Part shown: piece after piece, positions 11,263 to 24,405 of the stretch
How positions within the stretch are numbered: the first letter of the stretch is position 1
Layout of the letters: each line of letters opens with the position of its first letter
NCBI RefSeq assembly: GCF_036850765.1
Contig: NC_089494.1
Span: 53,957,809 to 54,021,808 of the forward strand
Direction of reading: 5' to 3'
Source of the DNA: Saccopteryx bilineata
Taxonomy: Eukaryota > Chordata > Mammalia > Chiroptera > Emballonuridae
DNA: 64,000 nucleotides
Notes under the pieces: generated by a model
What the model was told of the DNA's origin: nothing
Databases searched by the model: none
Seen by the model: only the letters and a program-made list of their open reading frames with translations
Translations under genes and position numbers: made by a program

Positions 11263-13935
11263 AGAAGATATAGAACAGGAAAGAATTTTCTATGTTAATT
11301 CTTTTTTGTGGTTGTTAGTTCAAGTATGTTAGTCTAATAAAAGATGAATTTAGGCAAATCAGGTCAAATTACTTGTACTTGATATTTCTCAATATAATAA
11401 AGATAGAAACAAAAATCTAGCACACAGGAATGAAGAGAGAAATGACCCACACAACAAGCGAGACACAACATAACATGCTTTGGCTTTTAAACCCCTGGGC
11501 CAAAAATCACACTTATGATCTTGGTAACCAGAAGGAATCTTGTTCCTGGAATGCTTGTAGAGACCTGAATTAGTCATAAGCTTCTTAGGAAACAATTCAT
11601 TCTTTGTTTGATATTGAAATGATTCTTGATCAGAAAGGCAAGCAAGCCTAGTTAATTGTTATGGGCCTAGTCATATTGCAATTGCTGGTATAAGAAATCC
11701 TTTGGAAACATTTCACTAAAGAACTATCTATTTTGAATGACTTTAGTATGGATTAGATGATCTCATGAGGTCTCTCCTGGCTCTATCATTCTTTCCCTAT
11801 TGGTGCCAACACAACAAATCTCACATGCTTGTTTCAGAGAATTAGAATAGCTAGCAACGACAGAATTTCTAATTGTAGATATATTCAACTGAGGAAATAA
11901 CCATAGGAAGTATTCCAAAGTATTGGCATAATCATTATTCTAAAACATTTAAATGAAAAAGACTCAAATGCCGATATCCAGCACAATACAATTCCAACGA
12001 AGTCATGGCCTTGGACTAAATATTTGGACCATATGATAACTTAAGTGATAAGTCTGATTTCTGGTTTTCCTCAATCCCCAACCCTCCTCATGTCCACACA
12101 TGTAAATCCTTTCCTGCCTGCAGCTGGAGGATAAAAATCCCTTTCTAATCTACTTCCACAGGTAGGAGTCTGACCAAAAGCTCCATTCAGTTCTTAAAGT
12201 TTTTCTATTAGCTAAAAGAAAGAAGCACTCTAATACTGAAGCCTTCAGGAACAACTTTAGATTGATGTTTTATTAAAACACAATATTCAAAATGATAACT
12301 GGCATCTTTTTGACATTCTGGAGGCATATTTAAAATAAGTGATGCCAAAAGAAGCTAAAAATGGTAAAGGAAATTACAGGCGTGTTTGGCTATCATCTGA
12401 GATTCTAACAGAGGAAAATTTCCCTTCACCCCACAAGTATCTTAAGGCTTTGTACCAAGAATGCTAAAGATTTTAACTGCCTGGCAAAATACAGAGCAAG
12501 TGGCAAAATATTTTTCACTTGGTAGCTGAACGTTTCCATTTTATTTACATACTTAACCATTTTATAAGTAAAAATGGGGATTAGGGGAAAAAAACATCTG
12601 GACAATTTCTATATAATGGAATTCATCTGTGTGGAAGCAGCAAGGATCTTCAACATCTTATGCAAATAGAAACTCTTTAATGCTCCATGTTGGATCCCCT
12701 GGTCTCCCCTGTGTCTCCCTGCTGCACTGACATACCGTGAACCACCCTTCACATTCATTTTTATGCATCAAGATAAAATTTGACGACACTTTTCCTTCCT
12801 CATTTCAGATATGACTCATTGCTCTTGGTTTTAATCCCTCAAGGACCAGAAGCTCTACTTTAAAGTAAGAAAACAAAAGAAAAACCTCTAATTGAAGCTG
12901 GTTTACTCAGAGAACCCTAATAGTTATTATTCACTGGCTTCCTAAGTACACATTATAAAGCCTAGTGCTTGAAGTGTCCTCTCTTCAGACCTCCCTGGGG
13001 AAACCAATGGAAAAAGCTAAAGGGGTCACCTGATGGACAAATCTTAGACTTGAAGTGTATCAGTAGTGCTATTTAACCACCCATTATCTCTAGGATGCTA
13101 TTGGATTCTAGTGTGGGAGCATTTTATTTCATTTTCAAGATTTTGGATCGTCCTCCCTCCAGCCCCTCTGACTTTGCATACTCAGAGTAATAGATCTGAG
13201 CTGGTTCTTGAAAAGCCCTTTGAATTTAAAACTTGACCCACTTTCGGCTCTGTGATAAACCACTACCCCACTTCTCAGTCTTTCTCAGAAAGTGCTGCAG
13301 AGCTCAATTCACTGGAGAAATCTTTAATCTTCTAGAACAGCCTGTGGTTTTTCAAACCATATTCAAATTAGAAGGGGGAAAAAAAAAAGAATATGGCACT
13401 TTTAGTAAAATTCTACTATCCCTTACTTGAAAAGAGGGGAAAAAATAAATAAAAAGCTGAGGTCCTTTTACTTTTCTAAATCCTAGAAATATCTAGTCCT
13501 AAGAGAAACTGTTTCTTGGTTTAGAGGATGTGGAGAGTTGAAGTTAAGCAATGATCCTTTTTCTATTTCTTAAAAAATAAAAAGAAATTTAAAAATGCCA
13601 GCAGAAGTAAGTGCTCCGTTGGATAAATTGTTTCAGCAGATGTTCATTATCCCAGGAAGAAAACAGCTCCTACTTTGCAGCTTAACACTTACAAATTTAG
13701 AAACTTTAATATTTTTAACTTGAAATGGTCCACGTGGCATGAGTGAGAGGCAAATATTATAATCATTTATATAACCAAATGAGCAAGTGATTGTGTTTTA
13801 CTATTAAGGCCACAGAATGCTGACACTGTTCTTGTATTATGACAGAGTGATGCAACAATTGTTGCCCATAAGAGCTCTGTGGGCTTCTACAGGATTTTTT
13901 TTTCCAATCATTTACAACAGCACCTTGGAAGAATA
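11263..13935. other. Repeat-poor non-coding DNA
   Basis: Continues the repeat-poor stretch from 7965. No exon-like frame, RNA gene or young insertion is seen. Confidence 0.55.
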
Positions 13936-14102
13936 TTAATAATTATAGTAACATTTATAGAGTACTTATGATGTACCAGGCACTCAAACTTATGAGGTTA
14001 AGTACTATAAGTATGCCTATTTTAAAACATGCAAACTGAGGCTCACAAAGGTTAAGTAAACTTATCTAAATCACAGAGCTCGAATGTAAAGGGTCTGACT
14101 CT
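13936..14102 (-). repeat. MIR SINE fragment
   Basis: Contains 'acatttatagagtacttatg', 'gtaccaggcactcaaac' and 'caaactgaggctcacaaagg' in MIR order, reverse orientation. Confidence 0.85.
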
Positions 14103-14104
14103 AG

Positions 14105-14345
14105 GACAGGGGGGATCAAATGCAAAGGGCCAGGTAGTAAATATTTTAGGCTTTACAAGTCATCAAGTCTGTATTGCAGGGACTCAACTCTGTCTTTGCA
14201 GAAGAAAAACAGCCTAAGACAAAATGTAAATGAGTGAGCATGGTTTGTTCCAAAATAACTTTATTCATGGACACTGAAATTTAAATTTCATATAATTTTC
14301 ATGTCACAAAGTATTCTTCCTTTGATTTTCTCAACACTTTTAAAA
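14105..14345 (+). mobile_element. hAT-Charlie-type MITE, 5' part
   Basis: Matches in order an old Charlie-group non-autonomous element: 'gggccaggtagtaaatattt', 'taggctttacaagtcat', 'gactcaactctgtctttgc' and 'tggtttgttccaaaataact'. The other end appears after the SINE, at 14758-14810. The exact subfamily is not assigned. Confidence 0.65.
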
Positions 14346-14757
14346 TGTAAAAGTAGCCTGACCAGGTGGTGGTGCAATGGATAGAGTGTCGGTCAGGCAC
14401 GCAGAGGACCCAGGTTCGAAACCCTGAAGTCACTGCCTTGAGTACAGGCTCATCCAGCCTGAATGCAGGCTCACCAGCTTCAGCATGGGTCCCCAGCTTG
14501 AGCAAGGGATCATAGACATGAACACATGTTCAATGGCTTGAGCCCAAGGTCACTGGCTTGAGCAAGGGGTCACTGGCATGGCTGGAGCCCCCTAGTCAAG
14601 GCACATGTGAGAAAGCAATCAATGAATAACTAAAGCACCACAACTATGAGTTGATGCTTCTCATCTCTCTCCCTTCCTGTCTGTCTGTCCCTATCTCTTC
14701 CTCCTTCTCACTAAAAGCAAAGTAAAGCAAAACAAAACAAAACAAAACAAAAAACCA
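14346..14757 (+). mobile_element. tRNA-derived bat SINE, long form
   Basis: The head 'gcctgaccaggtggtggtg' with box B 'ggttcgaaacc' is followed by units of the 'gcttgagcaaggggtcactg' type, a CT-rich part and an (A3-4C)n tail at 14720-14750. It splits the hAT-Charlie relic. An open frame on the other strand (14299-14505) is a shadow. Confidence 0.9.
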
Positions 14758-14810
14758 ATTATTACTGTACAGGTTGTTTAAAACTACATAGTAGGCTGGA
14801 ATTGGCACAC
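14758..14810 (+). mobile_element. hAT-Charlie-type MITE, 3' part
   Basis: The 'tagtaggctggaattggcac' stretch corresponds to the terminal part of the same element as 14105-14345. Confidence 0.45.
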
Positions 14811-15567
14811 TAAATAGTTTATTGATTCCTGCTCAAGAGGTTTTTTTAAAATGACTATATTTTTCTAGTAGTATATTTTTAAAATTCTTTTAAATAGCTA
14901 ACAAAACTACATATATTTTTTAGCATTATGTAGTTATATCAGACTTTTATCATGTAAAATTATATTTGGGAAAATAAGATTTATTTTTATGTTATATATA
15001 TTAGGTTGGATTATATGAAATTGGCCAATATTGAACTGTTTGACCTATAAAAGTAGCAATATCATATGTTTCGACATAATATTTTTAAATGTCTGTTGCC
15101 CTGAAAGGTTAACACTTATTTTATTAGAGCTGCTAAAACATAGGCTAGTAACAAGGGGAATGTTATAGAAGCAATTCAAGTATCAGATGTGTGACACACT
15201 ACATGGATCTTTAAGGTTCTTTTAGAATCTTTTCTATGAAATGAATTATTATGATCTAGAACTGAAGTTATGAAGAAAAGGAAACATCATATTATTATAT
15301 AATTTCTGTCACAAATACTGTACTGTATCACCTCATTTTGTTTCCATAATGACACTAAGAGATATGTATTTTTACTCAGGTTGAAGAAATGTAGATTCTT
15401 AGAGACCAAGTACATATAAGTTGCCTGCATTCAGAGCACTAATAGCTGACAAAGAAAACCTAGAGCTGAAGAAGGAAAAAAGATTCACCCTTTGTTTTGC
15501 TCAGACTACAAAGACAGTTTCTCTGCAATCTGTCAACACCACTAAGCCTTTTCAGATACATTTAACG
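14811..15567. other. Unassigned AT-rich DNA
   Basis: AT-rich sequence with no gene or recognised repeat. Confidence 0.5.
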
Positions 15568-15944
15568 GCCCTGGCCGGTTGGCTCAGTGGTAGAGTGTTG
15601 GCCTGGCATGCAGAAGTCCCGGGTTCGATTACTGGTCAGGGCACACAGGAGAAGCGCCCATCTGCTTCTCCACCCCTCTGCCGCGCCTTCCTCTCTGTCT
15701 CTCTCTTCCCCTCCCGCAGCTGAGGCTCCATTGGAGCAAAGATGGCCCGGGCGCTGGGGATGGCTCCTTGGCCTCTGCCCCAGGCGCTGGAGTGGCTCCG
15801 GTCGCGACAGAGCGACACCCCAGAGGGACAGAGCGTCGCCCCCTGGTGGGCGTGCTGAGTGAATCCCGGTAGGTCGGGCGCATGCGGGAGTCTGTTTGAC
15901 TGTCTATCCCCGTTTCCAGCTTCAGAAAAATACAAAAAAAAGAG
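15568..15944 (+). mobile_element. Rhin-type tRNA SINE (copy B)
   Basis: Full-length: head 'ggccctggccggttggctc' with 'gggttcgatt' box B, CT-rich middle, GC module with TCGCCCCCTGGTGG at 15836-15849, short A-rich tail. Target duplication AGATACATTTAACG at 15554-15567 and 15945-15958, perfect. Overlapping frames on both strands are SINE artefacts. Confidence 0.96.
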
Positions 15945-15958
15945 AGATACATTTAACG

Positions 15959-16724
15959 TTTTTTTCAAATTCATCGCTAGAAATCCAGTTGTAAAATAAA
16001 AATTAATCACGATCATAATATTGAAATTAAAATGCTTTTCTTCATTTATTAACTGTTACTTCATTTATTCTTATTACTTAACTGTTGAAGAATAAATTAT
16101 AGTATAGGTAAGGAATTCTAAAGAATTCACCAGAGACAGAGATGTCCACCAGAGGAAAAGAATTACTCAGAGTTACAATTAAATTGTAAAGATTCCTTCC
16201 TTCCTTTTTATCACTTCTTTCCTTTTTTTTCTTTTCTTTTCCCTTTTGTCATGGCATAGCAAATAAAATAAATTTCAGGTACTACTGGCCTTCTTCCTTT
16301 CACAATTTTCCATCTTTACTTAAATGTCTTTTTTTTTTCCTAAATGCCAAATTAACTTTTCATAGTGACATCATTTTAATTCATCAAATAATCTATATTC
16401 CTTCATTCCAAATTTACTTCAAAGTCAGTCTTCTCTAGAGTGAACACTGAGCAAGTTAAGAATAGAGACATCTGCCAGAAAGTGTGGTTTAGAAAATAAT
16501 AAAAAGGTTTTTGGCATTCCTCAAGAAACACGAAAACAAACAAACAAACAAAACCTTTGCAACTATTTATAATGCAGATTGTAATTTTTTGTTTTGAGCA
16601 TATAATAGGCCAGGAAGGAAAATGGTTGAAGGAAAAGGGGATTTGAAATCTTCTGCTTTCCACCAGAATGTTATCATTACAAAAGTTGGGGTTTTGTCTT
16701 ATTCTTGGCTAAACTTCAACATGA
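15959..16724. other. Unassigned DNA with T/C-rich patch
   Basis: A T/C-rich low-complexity stretch lies at 16190-16250 and an (AAAC)n run at 16532-16552. Nothing else is recognised. Confidence 0.5.
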
Positions 16725-16785
16725 AACAGTTTCTGGAACATGATAGGCATTGAATAAATATCTATAGAATAAACAAATGATTATT
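16725..16785 (+). repeat. L2 LINE terminal fragment
   Basis: 'ctggaacatgataggcattg' followed by AATAAATATCTATAGAATAAA has the spacing of the L2 3' end. Confidence 0.5.
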
Positions 16786-17311
16786 GAAGAGTGAATTTGG
16801 GCATGAACTCAGAAACATAGCAATTAAACAAATAATATGATTGTCTTGCTTAATGAGTCCTTCTTTAGCCACAAGCAAAAGCAATGAGGGAAATATTCTA
16901 TGAGTCATTCAGAAAAACCAGTTTCATAATATGGACGTGACATGAGCATCAAGATAATGTAATCACTGTCATTTTGGTACTGGTAACAATCAAGGAAGGG
17001 AAGACTGGACAGTCCAGTAAGATCATGATTCCTAGACTTTACATAGGCAGATTCCAGAAAGGTCAGTGAAAAACTAAGTGTGATTCTATAAGCAAAAATT
17101 ATAAATGAAAGGAATAAAGACACATGAGATTTCAGGATATTTTGGGGGTGAGAATGCAGGTTTTGAATCTTTTATGGGCATTTTATTCAGATGGCCAGTG
17201 ATCTGAGGAGAAGGGGGTTATGTTCCCAAAGACATCTCTGAGATTTCAGGATACTCTAAAAACAGATAAGGTTTCTGAGACCAGTGATAAGATATGTGAG
17301 ACCTGTAAACT
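16786..17311. other. Unassigned non-coding DNA
   Basis: No gene or repeat recognised. Confidence 0.45.
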
Positions 17312-17502
17312 AGGGTTTCTAAATCTCAGGATTATTGACATTTGAATTCTGATACTTCTTTGTTGTGGGAGTGTCCTGTGCAATGTAGGATGTTTAGCAG
17401 CATCCCTGTCCTCTACCCACGAGATGCCAGGCATACCCTACCCCCTCTGTTGTAGCAACCAAAAACTATTTTTAGACATTACCAAACTGAGAACAACTGT
17501 GG
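17312..17502 (+). mobile_element. hAT-Charlie-type MITE
   Basis: The order 'aggattattgacatttg', 'ttctttgttgtgggag', 'tgtcctgtgcaatgtagg', 'tttagcagcatccctg', 'gagaacaactg' is that of an old mammalian Charlie-derived MITE with degraded terminal repeats. The precise MER name is not assigned. Confidence 0.75.
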
Positions 17503-19078
17503 AAAAAGAAGAAACAGAATAGACCACATTTTCAGGTTTTAGAAATACTTACAAGTAAATGATGGAAGGCAGAGTTTATCACCTCAAAATGTGCCTTCTG
17601 GGAAACATTATTTTAAACTGGTTATTTTTAAGAAAAACTTAGGAAGATCCTTTGACCTATTTTCTCCTGTTAATCTGTCTCATATCATTTGATTATTAGA
17701 CTAGCCAGCATAAATAAAAGTGAAAAGAGAAAAATTGTTCCCTTCCCTACACAAATGTGGAAAAAGAATTTATCAGAATAATTCAAAAATCATATCATTG
17801 CTGTTGAGGAGTTAAAAATCCCACATTAACAAAAATTTTAAGGACAAAAGACAACAATGTCCCTAGTGGCTTAGCAGAGCAAAATAAAGTTTGGTGCTGA
17901 CCGGACAATTAAAATCACTAAATTATTTGGCATATATCTTCTCCATTTAGACAAATGATCTTCTAAAATTATAAAGAGACCATTTTTAGTGAAGACAAGA
18001 ACAAGAAAGTACCTTATTATTTTATATATTATTCTAAATTTCTAAAGGTAGATAAATTTCATATCAAAAGACTATGGGGAAAACAGCGATCAAAGGCACA
18101 ATAAATTTTTAGAAATCTTTGAAGTGATGTTTGAGTTGTACATAAAATAAATAATTCCAAATTTCAAAAAAAATTAGATGATGTATAAAAAATTGATAAA
18201 CTATTTAGTAAGGATCCCTGAAATAATTCTAAAACAGTAAAAGAAATGATGAATGCCTGCAACAGAATTGACTGTCAAATACCATCTTGAGTGCAATATA
18301 AATGAGATATGTCCAGTCAATCTCACACTCAACCAGTTTTCTTGAAGTGGAGATCAGAATATTACTATAAATACAATGAATCTTGATGTCCATAAAGAAA
18401 ATACTCTTTGGCTATCCATGTTCTTGCTGACAAACTCAAAAAGTATGGGCTGGTTGAAAAGTTTATCTTTCCTACACCACCAATTAACCATCCCCCCACC
18501 ACTTCACACAATCACCATTGTTATAATGGTTGTAGAATCTCTCGGTCTCCTCAAAATAAAGTTTCAAAGCCATTAGATTCAATAATCAATATGTGCCCTT
18601 AAATGTCTATCATTGTATGGTATTTCAGTCACTATGATCTACAACCAATGCAGTTTAGTCTCTTCTTAACTAAGGTTGAACAAGAAATTTAAAGACTAAT
18701 TTCCATTCCAAGCTAGATGTACATCATTCTGCATAATTTTTCATTCACAGAGAAGCAAATTGATATTTAATAATAGCTTGGATTTATTTAATTTTTAAAA
18801 ATACCACTCTGATAAAACTAAGACTTTTTGGTTCACTATTAAATATTTCCTTTATAATTTATTAACATCACAAAGAAGAAATGGTGTGCTAGATACAGGA
18901 AGAAATCTGCCTATGAGATACCGTATCAGTCTGACTTTCACTCCACTCCACCTGTCCCACATATTTACCTGCCTCCTTTCCCCACTAATTGCAAAAACGA
19001 CTAAGCAAAAAATTTTACCAGCATAGATATTTTAAGTACCATAGTACCAATAATATCAAAAGTTTTTTTTTCAGCATG
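17503..19078. other. Unassigned AT-rich DNA
   Basis: No exon or recognised element. Two overlapping frames around 18376-18602 are without motifs. Confidence 0.5.
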
Positions 19079-19090
19079 AAGAATACTTTT

Positions 19091-19466
19091 TTTTTTTTTT
19101 TTTTTGTATTTTTCTGAAGTTGGAAACGGGGAGGCAGTCAGACAGACTCCCGCATGCGCCCGACCGGGATCCACCCGACATGCCAACCAGGGGGCGATGC
19201 TCTACCCATCTGGGCCATTGCTCTGTTGTATCCAGAGCCATTCTAGCGCCTGAGGCAGAGGCCATAGAGCCATCCTCAGCACCCGGGCCATCTTTGCTCC
19301 AATGGAGCCTTGGCTGCAGGAGGAGAGGAGAGAGACAGAGAGGAAGGAGAGGGGGAGGGGTGGAGAAACAGATGGGCACTTCTCCTGTGTGCCCTGGCCA
19401 GGAATCGAACCCTGGACTCCTGCATGCCAGGCCGACGCTCTACCACTGAGCCAACTGGCCAGGGCC
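19091..19466 (-). mobile_element. Rhin-type tRNA SINE (copy C)
   Basis: Full-length, minus strand, with T-run tail at 19087-19105. AAGAATACTTTT flanks it (19079-19090 and 19467-19478). Its GC-module 14-mer has one change in the conserved CCACCA part (reads CAACCA). Confidence 0.95.
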
Positions 19467-19723
19467 AAGAATACTTTTTGACAAGATAAAGAAAGGGTTG
19501 CAAACCAGAACAGAATTGGTTAATTACACCATACCTGGAAACATGCAATAGTTCTTACAAAAATGGTAATGTTACACCAGGTATACATAACTATATACAA
19601 ACGATGCATTTATTTGAATGAGCTGCTTCAATTTTATTGCTATGTAAATAAAAATAAAGTGTAATGAATTTTGTGGTAGCTGATAATACTGCGATTCTTT
19701 CAGTTAATTAAAAATGTATAGGA

Positions 19724-19913
19724 GGCCTGACCTGTGGTGGCACAGTGGATAAAGTATCAACCTGGAAATGCTGAGGTCGCCGGTCCGAAATCCTGGGCTT
19801 GCCTGGTCAAGGCACATATGGGAGTTGATGCTTCCAGCTCCTCCCCCACTTCTCTCTGTCTCTCCCTTTCCTCTCTAAAATGAATAAATAAAAAATAAAT
19901 AAATAAATAAAAT
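19724..19913 (+). mobile_element. Short tRNA-derived bat SINE (CCTGACCTGTGGTGG type)
   Basis: Head 'gcctgacctgtggtggcac', 'cctggtcaaggcacatatgg' middle, CT-rich stretch and (AAAT)n tail. Target duplication AAAAATGTATAGGA at 19710-19723 and 19914-19927, perfect. Confidence 0.96.
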
Positions 19914-19927
19914 AAAAATGTATAGGA

Positions 19928-22205
19928 ATTCAATAAAGGAAACTTCAGTTTGACAGGTTAAAAATAAATGGATGGATTGCATGTCACATTCAACTATTAC
20001 TTCATTGACATTAATCCACATAATAGTTTGCTTACCAGAGTATTGGTTCACTGTGGAAACCCCAAATCATATCAGATCAAGTTATGCTACAATAATTTCT
20101 TTCAACTAGGATTCATATTACACAGGTCTTATTTAAATTCATGTTTCTTCAAACTTTGGCCAAATGGAAACTTAGCTAATAAGACAACAAATATTTGACC
20201 TGACTTGTATCCATTTTGATGATCTCTTATAAAGGAAATATATTCCTAGGAAACCCAGAGCTATGGAAGAGAGGAGGTAAAATATGACTTTGAAAGAATG
20301 TATCAACAACAGTACTCACTCAACTAGATTCCTCTGCTAATTTGAAAACACTTCTGTTCAACATATAATCTATGTAAACCATGTGTCGTTGTAAGGTTAA
20401 ATTCATGGGATTGCACAGTTCAACCTAAGCCTATGTGAGTATGAACTACTGAGAGTAGGAGGGTGATTTGACCCCAAAACTCAACTAACAATGTTCTTTT
20501 CAAGCAGTTGCTCCACATTATTACCCAGAATGAGCACTGTGTTAGTGAGCCTGGGAGTAGCTAGCTTTAAATCAAGAAATGCTATTTTACTTCCTGAGAA
20601 AGAAGGGTGACTTTTTTTGTTTGTATGCCACCTATTAGTAAGCTCCAAGAAAAGAGGACAAGGATCCTATACTATCAAAATACACGGACCCTGATTTTGT
20701 CTTCACGTTTAATACAAAATTATGAAGATACATTATGATAATACAAAATTAAAAGCTAACAGATACACACACACACACACACATATACACATATTTTTTT
20801 AAAAAGAGAGAGAGACAAGCAATATAGTTAATCATAAGATCAACACTTTTTCCTTAAGTTAACAAATATAAAGCTCATGGCTCAGTTGGAACTAGTCACA
20901 CAAGACTTGAAATCTTTTCTCCAAACAGAAATAATATTTGTTTTCATAACAATGATTTTATATTGTTATCCTAAACACACGACTTCTTGGTTTACATGTA
21001 CTGACTACTCTGAAATCAGGAAACAAACTCTAGAGCCAGTTTCACAGACGTCTGTTATTATCTCTACTTCTTTTCTTTCCCCTCGGAAACTTCAGCTGTA
21101 AAAGAAAATCAATTTAGAATAATTTCACATAAAACTCTTCCAAGTAAATCATCCCTTTAAATCACCTCATTTACTAAACATACAAGTATTTAAGTGACTT
21201 AAGAAAAGTTAAGCATGAGGAAGAAGGTAGCACTTTCAAATCCAAATCTTACCTGGTAAATTGAAATGGAACAACACCCCTAAATGAGGTTCTTGTTTTG
21301 CTCTCCTCTCCTCAGGGGACGACTAAATCACAGCAGCCTATATTCTTAAACCCTCAAAGAAAAATCAGGAAGCTTGATCTGTGCACATAATGGCCTGCAT
21401 AATGTAAGAAAGTGCCGTTTCTTGGCAACAAGAAAACAATCCTTTTCAATTAACTAACAAGCCATTGGCCCACATTTGTTGTTAAACACAGAATAAAGAA
21501 AATGTTTTAAGAACTCAAATGAACCTTCTAATAGCTCACTGAGAATGTCAGATCAGCTTTTCATTTTGAAAAGCATTTTTGATTAATTGACTACCCATTC
21601 CAATTGCCTAACCCAAGAACTTTTATCCACTTACCTGTCTCACTTCCTCATTGCCCATTATTTACTTAAAACTCCAATCCTGAATAGTTTCATCTATTGT
21701 TGCAGAAACACAGTAAAACTGTGAAAGATAATGCCAGCAAGACTGTGGTATGTAATGTTTTCCTGGTCTTGGTCATTTTGCATGCCATATTCGGCTTTCT
21801 AAAATATCAGCTTGAATGTAGCCCTGGATATTTATTAGGATATAAATTCAAAGCAGTTGTATGTTGTTTTCACTATTAAAGATGACCTCCAGGAGATACT
21901 AATTTTAGATAATTTGTAAGAAGTAGAGCTGAGCTAGGTTCAATTTGTACTACTTAACTGCTTTTTGGGTTCATATATACTTATAAAAATATGCTGAAAT
22001 CTTTGGACAATTCTTAGGGCACTATCCATTCTCACATGTGTATTGGAAATTTCATATGTCAATAGCAGTCCATATGTGAGACAACTTTTTAAGAATATTT
22101 GTTCTGAAAGGAAAGTGGTGAGGGAAATATATTATATATAATGTCTGAGGTTAACCAAATCTTACCATTGCAAATAGGAAGATTTTAACTGTCTTTAATG
22201 CTGGT
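19928..22205. other. Unassigned non-coding DNA
   Basis: A (CA)n run of about 10 units is at 20763-20784 and an (AG)n patch at 20804-20815. Otherwise I recognise no gene or transposon. Confidence 0.5.
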
Positions 22206-22820
22206 TGTTGAGGCCAGGCAGGTTCATGTTGAATTTGGGCAGACCACAGAGTAACTGCGGGGCCAAAGAGCGTCGGGGCACACCCGTTTATGGGAGGATC
22301 TCAGAGACAGGTGAGCGAATAAGCAAAGGAAAACCACTTTTCACAGTGGAGTGCAAGGGATCAGGAAAACCGCCCCTCCTGGTGGTGGCTGAGGGAATCA
22401 GGGAAGCGTACCTCACAGTGGTGGGAGTGTGATCTGGGAGAATCGCCCCTGAGGGAAAGCACCGGTTAGCTTTTCATAAAGACACACATGTGGCTTTGTG
22501 CCGCGTGCCCACACACTAATCGTGCAAAGAGCTTGCAGCTGGGAAACCAGCGAACAAGCCTAACAGCTGTTTTCCCCTGCACTATCTAATAAGGTTTTAT
22601 TTCCTAAAGGAGAAGGCAGCTTAAGATGGATCATTTTCATATAGAGCGGAAGCCAATGGATGAATTTTGTCTTTACCACTCCTCTACTTGCCAAGTTTGA
22701 CCAAGAGTGTATATATCCTGTGGTGCTAACCTTCGGCAACTTTTTTGGAATTGTTTCCCTTCTTTTATCATTCAAATCTCTCTACAATAAGCTGACCTTG
22801 TCTTGCTATTATTAATAGGC
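22206..22820 (+). mobile_element. Candidate solo LTR, CpG-richer than its surroundings
   Basis: Starts TGTTGAGGCCAGG. A CCAAT box ('gaagccaatgg', about 22650) precedes a TATA-like 'gtgtatatatcc' (about 22711) by some 60 bp, and a poly(A)-like AATAAG follows near 22787. The first 300 bp hold clearly more CpG than neighbouring DNA. This layout fits U3-R of an LTR read on the plus strand. The 3' edge is uncertain and no target duplication was found. Confidence 0.5.
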
Positions 22821-23081
22821 AATTCTTAAGTAATGTTTTAAATATGCAGCCTTCTGAAGGCATTATCTTCAGACAAAGTGTTCTCTGTTGGTGGGAATTT
22901 GAAGCAGTGTTTTAAACTGTTGGAGGTGATGTATTCGGGTAGACTTTCTGGCACCTTCAAATCTCACCCTCGACAGCTGTGTACACTTTCCATGGGTAGA
23001 ACTGTTGGGGATAATTTTACAAGTGTTCCTTCAGCTTCAGTACTGTCTTTTGCCCTTGCCAGCTCTGACTTCAGTCAGGTT

Positions 23082-23245
23082 TGTTAAACATTTTGAGTCT
23101 CAGTTCCCTTATCTGTCAAATGAATTTAGTAATATTTACATCGGAGTGCTGTTGTGAGGATTGACTAAGATTACATAGGTAAAGCTTCTTTAAACAGTGC
23201 CCAGTGGATGGGAAGTGCTCCAAGATTAGCTATATTATTAACATC
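23082..23245 (+). repeat. MIR SINE fragment
   Basis: 'gagtctcagttcccttatctg', then 'gttgtgaggattgactaag', then 'acagtgcccagtgg' and a degraded end near 'gctatattatta' follow the MIR sense order. Confidence 0.88.
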
Positions 23246-23417
23246 GTTGTTGTTAGTGTTCCTGAACTAAGTAACTTTCAGGGTGTTTTTCAGTTAGGAT
23301 TTCCAAAATCTTATGTTATCCTTATATAAAAATATAAAGTAATATAAACAAAGGCTCTTGAGTTACATAATATAAAATGTCCATGCTTTTGGTATAGATT
23401 AATCCTCATTTGCCATC

Positions 23418-23752
23418 TGTTGGGAAAACAGCTGTGTTAGGCTTGCTCGCTTGTACTTTGCATGATTAGTGCGTGAGCACATGGCAGCACCACATGTGTG
23501 TATAGTCTATGTAAGGCTATGGGTGCTTTCTATTATGGTGGATTATGAATTGCCTAGCTACCACTGTGGGGGCTGTTTTTGCTGTTTGTTTGCCTGCTGC
23601 CGTGAGAAGAAGTTTCCTTCTGCCTATTTTTTTGTCCACCATTGCAAGACTCTATTAAACGGAAATGGTCCAACGTTTTCTGGCTCCACAGTTTCTCTAC
23701 CATCTTCCTGAATCCATTGTGGACCTGCCTGGCCTCGGCCACCTGCATTACA
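23418..23752 (+). mobile_element. 5' LTR of a defective endogenous LTR retroelement
   Basis: 335 bp, begins TGTTGGGAAAACAG and ends GCATTACA. It aligns along its length with the 3' LTR at 25798-26643 once the hAT insertion there is ignored. Immediately upstream is CCATC (23413-23417), matched by CCATC directly after the 3' LTR. The two LTRs differ at many positions, so the insertion is old. Small frames inside are not genes. Confidence 0.85.
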
Positions 23753-24405
23753 TCTGGCGTAGTTGGCAGAATTCATATCTTATCAGTGTGGAGCTGCCAA
23801 TGTCCTTGAAGGGTATGATACAGGAGTGGTTGTTGTTCTCCAGTACATGGTTTCCTGTGGCTGTCCTTTTGGGGGCCATGGACTAGGTGTTTTTTTACAG
23901 CCCTGTGAGCAGAAACTGAGAACTCTGTGCGGGAGCCTACCTGAAGTCAAAAGCTCCAGGATGAGCTGCAGACTAAGCACCGACAGTGTCAGGAACTGCA
24001 ACAGTTGCTGGAAAAAGATGCTGACTGCTTTTGAGAGCTGCAGTGTGAAATGTAGACCAAGCACCAATGACCCCTGGAACTGGAATGATCACTGGAGAAG
24101 GAATTTCAGGTTCAAAAGCTTCATTTTGCCCTAGAAGCAGAATGTTAGCAGTGACAGTTGTTAGAGAAACAACTCTGGATTCAAGAGCTCACACTTCAGC
24201 TTCAGGCTGAGAGCTGGCAGCAGCAAGAACTGAAGTGGGTGCTGAAGACAGAGCTGCACCCATGTCAGTGGAGTGGCTCTGAGTTGGTAGAAGCAGGTGT
24301 TTCTGACTCCCCTAAGGAGGAGGGGGAGGAGGTTTGGGCTGAAACTGCCATCCTCAGACTTGGAGCCCAGCTCATCATCACCCAGAACGTAAAAACCCAG
24401 CAGCC

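Noticed and set aside
22205..22432. 75-codon Gly/Arg-rich frame
   Set aside because: Coincides with the LTR candidate and begins without a convincing start context; no protein family recognised.
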